Assembly: GCA_964525045.1 (NCBI GenBank)
Contig: CAZGFD010000004.1
Coordinates: 152,821 to 216,820, forward strand
Reading direction: 5' to 3'
Source of the DNA: G020348185 sp964525045
GTDB lineage: Bacteria; Nitrospirota; Nitrospiria; Nitrospirales; UBA8639
DNA: 64,000 nucleotides
The position numbers and the translations under genes were made by a program. The notes under the pieces were generated by a model. The model ran no database searches, was not told the DNA's origin, and saw only the letters and a program-made list of their open reading frames with translations. Of the stretch, positions 27,150-35,665 are shown in pieces. Positions within the stretch are counted from its first letter, which is position 1. Every line of letters starts with the position of its first letter.

Positions 27150-27929
27150 ATGAAGTTTTTCATGAAATGCCCCAAACGGTTCATATCGCTATTGGGCCTT
27201 CTATTGGGCTTTGCGGTATTCATCGGGTCTAGTTATGGTGAGCGGGATAGGGTTTTGGAGGTCGGAAAGTTTTCCGCTTCGGAAGAACATGGACCCTTCC
27301 CATCGGGGTGGGAACCCCTAACCTTTTCTAAAATCAACGAACATACCCAATATTTCCTGGTTAAAAATGAGGACACCGTGGTCGTCAAGGCAGTCAGTGA
27401 TCGTTCTGCTTCAGGATTAGCTCGAGAAATAACTATTGATCCAAAGGAATACCCCATTGTGGAATGGCGTTGGAAGGTCGAGAATATTTTGAAAAAAGGG
27501 GATGTCTACAGGAAAGAGGGGGATGACTATTCAGCCCGGCTTTACATTATGTTCGAATATGATAGCGACAAGGTGGGAATCTTTGAACAGATTAAATATG
27601 AGGCGGCCAAATTATTTTACGGCCAATATCCTCCTATCGCCACCATTAACTATATTTGGGCAAATCATGCTCCTGTGGGAACAATAGTTCCAAACCCCTA
27701 CACCGATCGGGCTCAAATGATCGTCACTCAAAGCGGCACAGGTAAGATTCGCCAATGGGTGACTGAGGAACGAAATATTCTTGATGATTTTCGACAGGCC
27801 TTCGGTGAAGACCCGTCAAAAATTTCCGGGGTGGCGATCATGACCGATACCGACAATACTCAGGAATCCGTTATCGCCTATTTTGGAGATATTCTCTTTA
27901 AACGAAAGGAGTCGAAAGAAGAAAAATAA
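27150..27929 (+). CDS. DUF3047 family periplasmic protein
   Basis: A 259-residue precursor with an N-terminal signal sequence (ISLLGLLLGFAVFIGSSYG). The rest matches the DUF3047 pattern: IVEWRWKVENIL, SARLYIMFEYD, INYIWANHAPVG, and DTDNTQESVIAYFGDI at the end. The function of the family is unknown; it looks like a soluble beta-rich export protein. It is convergent with the redoxin gene (10 bases between stop codons). ATG 27150 or the ATG four codons later are both possible starts. Confidence 0.82.
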   Translation: MKFFMKCPKRFISLLGLLLGFAVFIGSSYGERDRVLEVGKFSASEEHGPFPSGWEPLTFSKINEHTQYFLVKNEDTVVVKAVSDRSASGLAREITIDPKEYPIVEWRWKVENILKKGDVYRKEGDDYSARLYIMFEYDSDKVGIFEQIKYEAAKLFYGQYPPIATINYIWANHAPVGTIVPNPYTDRAQMIVTQSGTGKIRQWVTEERNILDDFRQAFGEDPSKISGVAIMTDTDNTQESVIAYFGDILFKRKESKEEK

Positions 27930-27939
27930 TACGGTCGGC

Positions 27940-28518
27940 TCATGTAAAAGTCGGTTCATTTCCAGGTTTCCACTTAATACTGCAACCCGCACTTGGTTTT
28001 TGGTCTGCGCTCACGGATCTCTCAGACAGCACCGCATCTAAAGCCATCCTCACATCCCTCCCGGTCACCGGTTTGTCGGTTCCAGGACGACTGTCATCAA
28101 GCTGACCGCGATAGACGAGTTTTCTATCCTGATCGAACAAGAAGAAATCCGGAGTGCAGGCAGCCGAGAAAACTTTGGCCGTTTCCTGGCTTTCGTCGTA
28201 ACACACCGGAAAGGTGTATCCCAATTGTTTCGCCATCAGCCGTAATTGGTCGGGGGCATCATCGGGGTAACGGGCCGTATCATTGCTACATATGGCTACA
28301 ATCCCGACGTTTTTGTTCCGATAGTCTTTTCCTAGCCGCGCGAGCTCTTCTTTCACATGCACTACATAGGGACAATGTTTACAAATAAACATGACCAGGA
28401 CACATTGCTTGACCAGGAAGTCCTCGGGAGAAACCAGGCGGCCCGACACCACATCCGGAAGTCGAAAATTGGGAATTCGCGTCCCCAATGGCAGCATGGT
28501 TGAATGTTTCAAGGCCAT
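27940..28518 (-). CDS. Thioredoxin-fold redoxin of the AhpC/TSA superfamily
   Basis: A 192-residue thioredoxin-fold protein. The redox motif is CKHC in VMFICKHCPYVVHV, with GIVAICSND, a conserved cis-Pro region (ACTPDFFLFD) and a YRGQLDDSRPG stretch, typical of the thioredoxin-family proteins with CxxCPYV. ATG 28518 is chosen because the frame upstream would overlap the anti-sigma gene and GAAGGGGG lies just before it. It follows the ECF sigma/anti-sigma genes on the same strand and could be under their control. Confidence 0.85.
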   Translation of the reverse strand: MALKHSTMLPLGTRIPNFRLPDVVSGRLVSPEDFLVKQCVLVMFICKHCPYVVHVKEELARLGKDYRNKNVGIVAICSNDTARYPDDAPDQLRLMAKQLGYTFPVCYDESQETAKVFSAACTPDFFLFDQDRKLVYRGQLDDSRPGTDKPVTGRDVRMALDAVLSERSVSADQKPSAGCSIKWKPGNEPTFT

Positions 28519-28594
28519 TTTCCCGGCCCCCTTCTTTCCAGTTGATAACACATGACTCTCTAGGAATTCTGGTTCAATGAAAAACGTAACGATA

Positions 28595-28882
28595 TTAGGT
28601 TGTCGTCCTTTTCCAATTTCTAAATCGTGACAGTAATTCTTCCCGAACATTTGGTGGAATCGGCTCCGAAGGTAACTGCCCCAAAGTATGAATGGTATAT
28701 TTCATTTGGCGCAAATATCTCCGACAGGAAAGACACATTCCCAAATGCATGTGAAATCGTAGGCGGTCCCAAAAGGAGAGGGTCCCCTCAAGATAGTCGG
28801 TCACCACTTCAGTGAGTTGCTTACATGTTAATTTTCCTACCATATCATCCGTCACATTGTGTTTTGGGGTAATCTCTCTCAT
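28595..28882 (-). CDS. Zinc-finger anti-sigma factor
   Basis: The 95-residue protein has the zf-HC2 pattern His46-x3-Cys50-x2-Cys53 inside HMHLGMCLSCRRYL, with LTCKQLTEVVTDYLEG in front, as in ZAS-domain anti-sigma factors. There is no membrane segment, so it is a soluble sensor. Its start overlaps the stop of the ECF sigma gene by four bases (28879-28882), indicating coupled translation and 1:1 production. The CxxC could respond to redox state, as in RsrA, but this is inference. Confidence 0.88.
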   Translation of the reverse strand: MREITPKHNVTDDMVGKLTCKQLTEVVTDYLEGTLSFWDRLRFHMHLGMCLSCRRYLRQMKYTIHTLGQLPSEPIPPNVREELLSRFRNWKRTTT

Positions 28883-29556
28883 GGCCCTGGTTGATTAGGT
28901 CTAAGATAGCGTTCCAGTTCTTGTCGTACTCGAGATCGAGCCCTATGCAACAAGACGCGTTGGTTAGTCTCACTCAGATCTAAGATATTACAGGTTTCTT
29001 TTGACGTCAGGCCTTCAATATCTCGTAGAGTCATGACTTGTCTTTGCATTTCCGGCAACATTTGGATTGCATTGTCAATGTGTTTCCGACCCTCTTTGGA
29101 AACAAGAATACGTTCTGGCGTTTGTTCATCCCACGCATCCGGCGGAGATGCCCAGTGGTCAACCCAAAACCCAGACTTCACAAATCGGCCAGGATCTACC
29201 GCTGGGTCATGACTGTCTTCCCCCGAACCAGCCATTGATGAAAAGGGTTCATATCGACTTTCACGTTGTCCCCTGGTTTTTGCACGGTTGGTGAGAATCC
29301 GAAACAGCCACGTTTTGAAAGATGATCGTCCTTCAAAACGGGATAATCCTTCCAGTACGGCCAGCCAGGTTTCTTGAACCACTTCCTCGGCAACCGCACG
29401 ACTGGGAACAAACGTCATGGCTAATCGAATCAAGGATCCGGTATATTTATCCACGACGGTCGAAAAAGCATCCTCATCACCACGTCTGAGAGCCTCAAGG
29501 AGCTTAGCTTCTTGATTCGTGGTTTCCTGTTGAGGACCGGACTGATAACTTGTCAC
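28879..29556 (-). CDS. ECF-type RNA polymerase sigma factor
   Basis: A 225-residue extracytoplasmic-function sigma factor with sigma region 2 (ALRRGDEDAFSTVVDKYTGS, then SFKTWLFRILTNRA) and region 4 (LPEMQRQVMTLRDIEGLTSKETCNILDLSETN). A 45-residue linker containing FWVDHWASPPDAWDEQTPE is characteristic of a family often next to zf-HC2 anti-sigma and redoxin genes. Forms an operon with the anti-sigma gene and probably the redoxin. Confidence 0.93.
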   Translation of the reverse strand: MTSYQSGPQQETTNQEAKLLEALRRGDEDAFSTVVDKYTGSLIRLAMTFVPSRAVAEEVVQETWLAVLEGLSRFEGRSSFKTWLFRILTNRAKTRGQRESRYEPFSSMAGSGEDSHDPAVDPGRFVKSGFWVDHWASPPDAWDEQTPERILVSKEGRKHIDNAIQMLPEMQRQVMTLRDIEGLTSKETCNILDLSETNQRVLLHRARSRVRQELERYLRPNQPGP

Positions 29557-29927
29557 GGGCTTGTGATCGACGGGAAGAATTGGTTGGGTTTTCTATTTCC
29601 CAGGGCTGTGATTATCCACCTCCGCTTCTACATAATCAAGTCACCTCCATAGTAGATCCGGCCACCGGAACAGTTCGTGATCTTTGACAGATTGGTTGTT
29701 GTAATAGAAGAACATGACAAACACATGAAAAAATCGTTGCACGTCCTGCCAACACCATAATTGATTGTTAGCAGAGATTAAGATTTTCTGCGCAAGCATT
29801 TTCTGGCTGCGCAAAAATTTCTTCTAGCTTTCAAGGGGGGGGGACATCCGGGAAGCATGAAGTGGGAAAACCTGCAGAGCTAATACAGTCGGCCCGCTTG
29901 GATATTGTCACGGGAGGAGAAATTCTC
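29557..29927. other. Gene-free stretch upstream of the ECF sigma gene
   Basis: No coding frame is supported. Two copies of TGCGCA occur at about 29789 and 29811, and a run of ten G is at 29838. An ECF-specific autoregulated promoter would be expected here, but I could not identify one with confidence. Confidence 0.35.
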
Positions 29928-30110
29928 ATGCACAACCACTGTCCATACTATGACCAGAACCTTTCTTTCCCCCTGACCCGGAGCTGTATAGATATACGTT
30001 CTCCGTTCAGAGGGAATTTCTTGTTGGGGGTCTCAACAGATCCGGGGAACTCCAGCAATACCAACCCCTTTAACCGTTACTCCTCTTTCTTAATCTGCTC
30101 ACTCAAATAA
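29928..30110 (+). CDS. Possible small protein with HNHCPYYD start
   Basis: ATG 29928 stands eight bases after a very good ribosome-binding site (GGGAGGAG) and opens 60 codons, ending 34 bases inside the convergent bfr gene. The start MHNHCPYYDQNLSFPLTRSC contains two His and two Cys that could bind metal. I recognise no family, and the only strong support is the Shine-Dalgarno site. Confidence 0.35.
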   Translation: MHNHCPYYDQNLSFPLTRSCIDIRSPFRGNFLLGVSTDPGNSSNTNPFNRYSSFLICSLK

Positions 30111-30553
30111 TTTTCAAGTCCGACCTGCTTAATGGTCTCTAACTGGGTTTCAATCCAATCAATATGCTCATCTTCGTCTGTGACCATATCCTCGAGCATG
30201 TGCCGGGTCGTAAAGTCTCCAACTTTTGTGCAGTGAACGATGCTATCGGACAACAGTTTGACCATATCCTTCTCTTTCTGCAAATCCGCTTTCAATTGTT
30301 CTGGTACGGTTTCGCCAATCTTCACGGTTCCCAGACGTTGCATGTTCGGCAATCCCTCCAAATACAGGATATGGTCGATAATAGATTCCGCATCTTTCAT
30401 CTCGCCATAGCTTCTGGATTGAACATGGTGGTATAACCGGTCGTATCCCCAGTTTTTACACATCTTGGCATGGAGGAAATACTGATTGATGACCGTCAGC
30501 TCCTCCGTTAAGATCTTATTCAGTAAATCAACAACTCCCTGTTTGGCTTTCAT
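30077..30553 (-). CDS. bfr: Bacterioferritin with substituted ferroxidase ligand
   Basis: A 158-residue four-helix iron-storage protein. Glu18, Glu51, Glu127 and His130 of the diiron site and the heme ligand Met52 are present, and LEGLPN and GLENYLSEQI are typical. Position 54, normally His in EMKHA, is Asp (EMKDA). The outer positions 46 and 50 are Ser and Gly where E. coli has His and Asp. AAGGAGG precedes the ATG, and a good promoter lies at 30693-30722 with a leader of about 130 bases. The substitution suggests altered iron oxidation, as in the non-catalytic subunit of two-subunit bacterioferritins. Confidence 0.93.
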   Translation of the reverse strand: MKAKQGVVDLLNKILTEELTVINQYFLHAKMCKNWGYDRLYHHVQSRSYGEMKDAESIIDHILYLEGLPNMQRLGTVKIGETVPEQLKADLQKEKDMVKLLSDSIVHCTKVGDFTTRHMLEDMVTDEDEHIDWIETQLETIKQVGLENYLSEQIKKEE

Positions 30554-30692
30554 AACCGGCCTCCTTTGCGTTGAAATGCATTTTTAAACTCAAATTTTTC
30601 TTCCCGTTCGACTCCGCTTCTGCCCCAATGGGGCCTCCCCGCGAGTAGAGGTTAAATGGCATGACCCATTCCACTCTTGTGGCCATAAGCTT

Positions 30693-30722
30693 ATTGTACT
30701 TTGTGAGAGATTAATCAGTCAA
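30693..30722 (-). promoter_or_regulatory. Sigma-70 promoter of bfr
   Basis: Minus strand TTGACT (30717-30722), 18 bases, TACAAT (30693-30698). An AT-rich stretch upstream (about 30723-30775) could act as an UP element. No clear Fur box was found. The gap 30554-30896 holds nothing else but a GCCCCA/TGGGGC hairpin in the leader. Confidence 0.7.
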
Positions 30723-30896
30723 TATTTATATTTAAGTGTTTATTATTAACTTTGATTTTCTTTATCAATTCTGTTGATTTGGATTCTCAAGGTCAAACAC
30801 AAAACCCAACCCTGGCAGCTCTCTACCCTGCAAAATACATACACACTGCCAGGAAAATCGGAGATGAATGGATTTGGAAGATCTGAATCGTTCGCG

Positions 30897-31283
30897 CTAG
30901 TGGTGAGGACGTCTGTAGGAATGCCAGGCCCATGAATAAATGGTCACATTGAGGATAACGACCATCGTGCCCAATACCACTTGCCATTCCCGATTGAGTG
31001 CATCGGGATAAATAACCGGAATAAGATATTGATCAATAAAGCTTTTCTGGTATCCCTCCATTCCAGCTTTTTGTCTGAACCAATTTTCTAGTGGTGTCAG
31101 GGGACATACCCAACCTTGGAATTCAACCCACGCAGCCCACAAGGCAGCTGGCATATGCACCAGGCTTACATATCGCCATTTGACGACACATAACCCTCCA
31201 AGAAGGACAAACACAATAAAGAGAAGATGGACGGCCACAAGGGCATCAGCCAAAATGCGATACCACATAAGGGGAATATCCAA
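30897..31283 (-). CDS. DUF2784 family membrane protein
   Basis: A 128-residue protein with four hydrophobic segments (starting ADALVAVHLLFIVFVLLGG). It matches the DUF2784 pattern, including HMPAALWAAWVEFQGWVCPLTPLENW and YLIPVIYP in the middle. Function is unknown. It is a monocistronic-looking gene between bfr and the YbjQ-family gene, all on the minus strand; a three-unit heptad repeat lies 54 bases upstream of its start. Confidence 0.85.
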   Translation of the reverse strand: MDIPLMWYRILADALVAVHLLFIVFVLLGGLCVVKWRYVSLVHMPAALWAAWVEFQGWVCPLTPLENWFRQKAGMEGYQKSFIDQYLIPVIYPDALNREWQVVLGTMVVILNVTIYSWAWHSYRRPHH

Positions 31284-31336
31284 TGCTTAATGACAAAATT
31301 TTAAAGTCTAAAATAAAACATTTTTCGTCTTTCATT

Positions 31337-31357
31337 CTGAAACCTGAAACTCGAAAC
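31337..31357. repeat. Heptad repeat, three units of CTGAAAC type
   Basis: CTGAAAC, CTGAAAC and TCGAAAC in tandem between the DUF2784 and YbjQ genes. Confidence 0.75.
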
Positions 31358-31394
31358 CAATTGAAGACTGAATTCGTTAACCCGGTGCCAGATA

Positions 31395-31715
31395 TCACTC
31401 GACAATCACCGCAGTTCCAGAAACACTCACCATCAACATACTTCCCGTCTCACCCATCACGAGATAGTCTACATCAATACCAACTATGGCATTAGCTCCA
31501 ATACGAAGGGCTTCTTCTTGAATTTCTCGAAATGCGATTTCCCTTGCGCGCGCTAATTCTTTTTCATATGCTCCGGATCGTCCCCCGACGACGTCCCGAA
31601 TATTGGCGAAGAAATCCCGGAAGAAGTTGGCTCCAAGAATGGCCTCTCCCGTGACAACGCCTAAATAATCCTTAATCCGTTGTCCTTCGACCGTGGGTGT
31701 AGTGGTTAAAATCAT
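31395..31715 (-). CDS. YbjQ/UPF0145 family protein
   Basis: 106 residues counted from ATG 31715, which follows CGGAGGAAG; the frame is open 17 codons further upstream. ILTTTPTVEGQRIKDYLGVVTGEAILGAN and ARAREIAFREIQEEALRIGANAIVGIDVDY are diagnostic features (shown in part). These proteins form oligomers and are sometimes annotated as heavy-metal-binding, with little proof. An inverted-repeat element begins about 25 bases upstream. Confidence 0.9.
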   Translation of the reverse strand: MILTTTPTVEGQRIKDYLGVVTGEAILGANFFRDFFANIRDVVGGRSGAYEKELARAREIAFREIQEEALRIGANAIVGIDVDYLVMGETGSMLMVSVSGTAVIVE

Positions 31716-31740
31716 GGCTTCCTCCGGGTAACAATTTTCA

Positions 31741-31918
31741 GAAAATATCGAAAGTCGAATATCCAAGGAGGAATAGGCATGGGATCGTCAACGAAGGCGG
31801 TATGGGCTCCTTCTTCCAAACGTTTGAATCCTACGTTCATTAAATCCCTTCAGACAAACAGAGTCCCCTCTCCTTAAACTTCATATTTGGACATTCCTTG
31901 TTCGATATTCGATATTTT
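31741..31918. repeat. Inverted-repeat element, ATATCGAA family
   Basis: Left arm (31741-31774, with CGAATATCCAAGGAGGAAT) and right arm (31891-31918, ACATTCCTTGTTCGATATTC) are inverted imperfect copies. The same arms occur at 36685-36784 and 43355-43452. Confidence 0.6.
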
Positions 31919-32075
31919 TATCCAAAAAAATTCATGATTGGTGTGTTCCTCCAGAAAAGAAAAAAATCGTTGATAGCAAATATTGGGGTATCATTTCCAA
32001 GGCCCACAATGCCTAAAAAATGGGCAATCTGCTAAATTCGAATTCCAGTGTCTCTATTCACTCAACGTAGCCAAT

Positions 32076-32098
32076 TTATTCACAAGTTTATCCCCACA
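32076..32098 (+). promoter_or_regulatory. Candidate DnaA boxes upstream of dnaE
   Basis: TTATTCACA (32076-32084) matches the TTATNCACA consensus, and TTATCCCCA (32088-32096) differs from it at one position. They lie 24-46 bases before the -35 of the dnaE promoter. Confidence 0.45.
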
Positions 32099-32121
32099 TT
32101 TTGGGGAAGGCGGGCAGTCCG

Positions 32122-32150
32122 TTGACTTCCTTTCCGACCCTCATTAGAAT
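32122..32150 (+). promoter_or_regulatory. Sigma-70 promoter of dnaE
   Basis: TTGACT (32122-32127), 17 bases, TAGAAT (32145-32150). Transcription would start near 32157, leaving a leader of only about 16 bases before the GTG at 32173. Confidence 0.7.
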
Positions 32151-32172
32151 TTTGCAACGAAGGAAACCGTGA

Positions 32173-35100
32173 GTGCCCTCTCAATTCGTCCATCTTCATC
32201 TCCATACTCAGTATAGTCTCCTCGACGGCGCAAATCAGCTTGATCCCCTTTTCAAGCAGGTCAGCGATTTTGGGATGCCTGCCGTCGCCATGACCGATCA
32301 TGGCAACATGTTCGGAGCCATTGAGTTCTACCAGAAAGCCAAAAAATATGGGGTCAAGCCGATTATCGGCTGCGAGGCCTATATGGCCACCGGAAACCGG
32401 AAGGAACGAGATCGGCAGCTGGCTCACAATGAATACTACCATTTGATTTTATTAGCGACGAATCTCACCGGATATCACAATCTCATCAAACTTTCGAGCA
32501 AAGCGTACCTTGAGGGGTTTTATTATAAACCCCGAATGGATAAAGAACTGCTCGAAGAACATCACCATGGACTGATTGCGCTTTCCGGGTGTCTCAGTGG
32601 GGAAGTCCCCTATTTAATTGGACAACAGGATATGAAGGGCGCGATCAAGACCGCGGATGAATACCGGTCAATCTTCGGCAAGGATCATTATTACCTTGAA
32701 GTCCAGGCCAACGGCCTTGACCACCAACGAATCGCCAACCAAGGACTGGTCGAGATCCACAAACAGCTCGGGATTCCTCTTGCCGGCACCAACGATTGCC
32801 ATTATTTAAAAAAAGAAGATGCCCATCCGCATGAGATCATGCTCTGCCTGCAAACGGGAAAAACACTCAAAGATCCCAACCGAATGCGTTTTGATACGAA
32901 CCAGTTATATGTGAAATCTACGGAAGAAATGATTGCGGATTTTGTGGAACTTCCTTCAGCGGTCTTAAACACATGCAGAATAGCTGAACAATGTGATGTC
33001 GCCTTCTCTTTTGGAACTCCTCATCTTCCTCATTACCAGGTCCCCTCTGGGCACACTCATGAAGAGTATCTTCAAATGGTGGCCGAGGAAGGACTCGCTG
33101 CCCGGTTGAGAGAAAGGCCAACCCCGATTTCTCCGGAAATGTATACCCATCGGCTCAAAGCGGAACTCAGCGTCTTAATCTCCATGGGATATGCCGGCTA
33201 CTTTCTGGTGGTGTGGGATATTATTAAATTCGCTCGTTCAAGGGGGATTCCGGTTGGTCCGGGTCGTGGCTCTGCGGCAGGCAGTTTGGTGGCCTATGCC
33301 CTCCGCATCACCGACCTTGATCCACTGGTGTACAATTTACTTTTCGAGCGCTTTTTGAACCCCGAACGTGTCACGATGCCGGACATCGACATGGACTTTT
33401 GCATGGATCGACGGGGAGAAGTGATCAATTACGTGATTGACAAATATGGGGAAGAACATGTGTGCCAGATCATCACCTTCGGAACTTTAGGGGCCAAAGC
33501 CGCTATTCGCGATGTTGGCCGGGTGATGGACATGCCGTATGCGGAAGTCGACCGAGTGGCAAAACTCGTTCCGACCCAGTTGAATATGACCCTTCAAAAA
33601 GCGTTGATCCAGGAACCCAGGCTCCAGGAACTCGTTGACAACGAGCAAAGAATGAAAGAGTTGATGGACACGGCCAAGGCGCTCGAAGGTTTGGCGCGAC
33701 ATGCGTCCACCCATGCCGCCGGGGTCGTCATCTCACAAAAACCTCTCATCGAACATGTCCCCCTGTATAAGACGAGCAACAATGAAATTGTCACGCAATA
33801 TTCCATGACTGACGTCGAAAAAATCGGGCTCGTTAAATTTGATTTCCTGGGTTTAAAAACCCTCACGATGATCAATCGTGCCGTAGCATTAATTCACGCC
33901 AAGGGAACCCAGGATCAAGATCTTGACGTGAACCACTTGCCGCTGAACGACGCTGCGACCTTTGCCTTATTGTCTACCGGAAAAACCACGGGAATTTTCC
34001 AGCTGGAAAGTTCCGGGATGCGGAATTTATTGATGAAAATCAAACCCGAAACGTTTGAGGATCTTATTGCGATCCTTGCGCTCTATCGCCCCGGTCCCCT
34101 CGAAAGCGGAATGGTTGATGATTTCATCAAACGCAAACGTGACCCTTCTCAGGTTCTGTATAACCCTCCTCAGTTAGAGCCGATTTTAAAGGAAACCTAT
34201 GGCGTCATTGTTTACCAAGAGCAAGTGATGGCCATTGCGAACCAATTGGCCGGATTCAGTCTGGGACAGGCAGATTTACTTCGCCGGGCCATGGGAAAGA
34301 AAAAACCTGAAGAAATGGCCCAACAAAAGGAGCTGTTCGTTGCCGGCGCGAAGAAAAACCATATTCCAGAAAAAAAATCTTCGAAATTATTTGATCAAAT
34401 TGCCTATTTCGCCGGATATGGCTTTAACAAGTCTCATTCCGCCGCTTATGCCCTTGTGACTTATCAAACCGCCTATTTGAAGGCCCATCATCCGATGGAG
34501 TTCATAGCCGCTCTCCTGAGTACGGAAATGGGCAATACCGATAAGATGGTTGGGTATTTCACTGAATGCCGTGATCTGGGACTTAAAATTCTTCCTCCTG
34601 ACGTCAATCAAAGTGGAAAAGATTTTTCCGTATCCCAAGATGGGATTCGCTTTGGGTTAGCCGCGATTAAGAATGTTGGCGAGGCAGCCGTCGATAGTAT
34701 CCTGGATACACGGAATCAGAACGGCCATTTTTCATCCTTCTTTGATTTTTGTTGTCGTATGGACTTTCAAAAGGTGAACAAACGAGTGCTGGAGGGGCTG
34801 ATCAAAGTCGGAGCCTTTGACTCCCTGGGTGCGGCCCGTTCTCAACTCCTTTCCGTTATGGATAATGCCCTAGAGGAAGGCAACAGGGTCCAACGAATGA
34901 ATCGTGAGGGACAAACCAGTTTGTTTGATGTCATGACTAATTCGCCCAAAAGCGGTTTCGTGAACAACAATGGATTCCCCCTTCCCAATATTCCTGAATG
35001 GTCCCAGGACCAGTTGATAAAAAATGAAAGGGAACTGACGGGGTTTTATATTACGGCCCACCCCCTGGGTCGACATGCCACAGCCATGCGCCGTTTTGCC

Positions 35101-35637
35101 ACCAGCTCAACGGGCACCCTGTCTGAATGTGGGGAAGGCAACGAAGTGAAACTGTGCGGAGTGATTTCTTCAATCAAACATCTGACGACGAAAAAAGGCG
35201 ACCGAATGGCTTACGTGCGGTTGGAAGACCTTCAAGGAACGGTCGAAGTGATTCTGTTTCCCGAGCTGTTCAAGAGCTGCTCGGACCTCATCGAACCTGA
35301 AGCGGTTATTCAGTTGACAGGAACGGTCGATCAAATGGAAAATGGTGCCAGAGTGAAAGCCACAGCCGTTCAATCCCTAGTCGAATTGCAAGCCCGTGAC
35401 GTCAAACAGGTGAGGCTGATTGTGGAGGAACCGATGATCGAACCCGGTGCGCTCATTCAGCTCGAACAGATTTTTCAACGCTACCCCGGTCCCACCACGG
35501 TCACTTTCACATTTCATTTAGCGCCTCTTCTGGAGGTTCAAACCTCAAAGCTTCCTGATCGTAAGATTCTTCCCAGTACGGAATTCTTGGAAGAAGTCGA
35601 ACAAGTCCTCGGAAAGGGATCTGCGATTTTGCAATAA
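32173..35637 (+). CDS. dnaE: DNA polymerase III alpha subunit
   Basis: The replicative polymerase, 1154 residues, normal for DnaE1. The N-terminal PHP domain opens with HLHLHTQYSLLDG. The polymerase active site is in PGRGSAAGS and PDIDMDF (about residues 365-407). The finger and tandem helix-hairpin-helix regions follow, then an OB fold around residues 985-1065 (VKLCGVISSIKHLTTKKGDRMAYV is typical). Start is GTG 32173 after AAGGAA. accA follows 28 bases downstream, a common arrangement. No proofreading exonuclease domain is fused. Confidence 0.97.
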   Translation: MPSQFVHLHLHTQYSLLDGANQLDPLFKQVSDFGMPAVAMTDHGNMFGAIEFYQKAKKYGVKPIIGCEAYMATGNRKERDRQLAHNEYYHLILLATNLTGYHNLIKLSSKAYLEGFYYKPRMDKELLEEHHHGLIALSGCLSGEVPYLIGQQDMKGAIKTADEYRSIFGKDHYYLEVQANGLDHQRIANQGLVEIHKQLGIPLAGTNDCHYLKKEDAHPHEIMLCLQTGKTLKDPNRMRFDTNQLYVKSTEEMIADFVELPSAVLNTCRIAEQCDVAFSFGTPHLPHYQVPSGHTHEEYLQMVAEEGLAARLRERPTPISPEMYTHRLKAELSVLISMGYAGYFLVVWDIIKFARSRGIPVGPGRGSAAGSLVAYALRITDLDPLVYNLLFERFLNPERVTMPDIDMDFCMDRRGEVINYVIDKYGEEHVCQIITFGTLGAKAAIRDVGRVMDMPYAEVDRVAKLVPTQLNMTLQKALIQEPRLQELVDNEQRMKELMDTAKALEGLARHASTHAAGVVISQKPLIEHVPLYKTSNNEIVTQYSMTDVEKIGLVKFDFLGLKTLTMINRAVALIHAKGTQDQDLDVNHLPLNDAATFALLSTGKTTGIFQLESSGMRNLLMKIKPETFEDLIAILALYRPGPLESGMVDDFIKRKRDPSQVLYNPPQLEPILKETYGVIVYQEQVMAIANQLAGFSLGQADLLRRAMGKKKPEEMAQQKELFVAGAKKNHIPEKKSSKLFDQIAYFAGYGFNKSHSAAYALVTYQTAYLKAHHPMEFIAALLSTEMGNTDKMVGYFTECRDLGLKILPPDVNQSGKDFSVSQDGIRFGLAAIKNVGEAAVDSILDTRNQNGHFSSFFDFCCRMDFQKVNKRVLEGLIKVGAFDSLGAARSQLLSVMDNALEEGNRVQRMNREGQTSLFDVMTNSPKSGFVNNNGFPLPNIPEWSQDQLIKNERELTGFYITAHPLGRHATAMRRFATSSTGTLSECGEGNEVKLCGVISSIKHLTTKKGDRMAYVRLEDLQGTVEVILFPELFKSCSDLIEPEAVIQLTGTVDQMENGARVKATAVQSLVELQARDVKQVRLIVEEPMIEPGALIQLEQIFQRYPGPTTVTFTFHLAPLLEVQTSKLPDRKILPSTEFLEEVEQVLGKGSAILQ

Positions 35638-35665
35638 TCGATTGGGCGGATTAGGAACCCATAAT

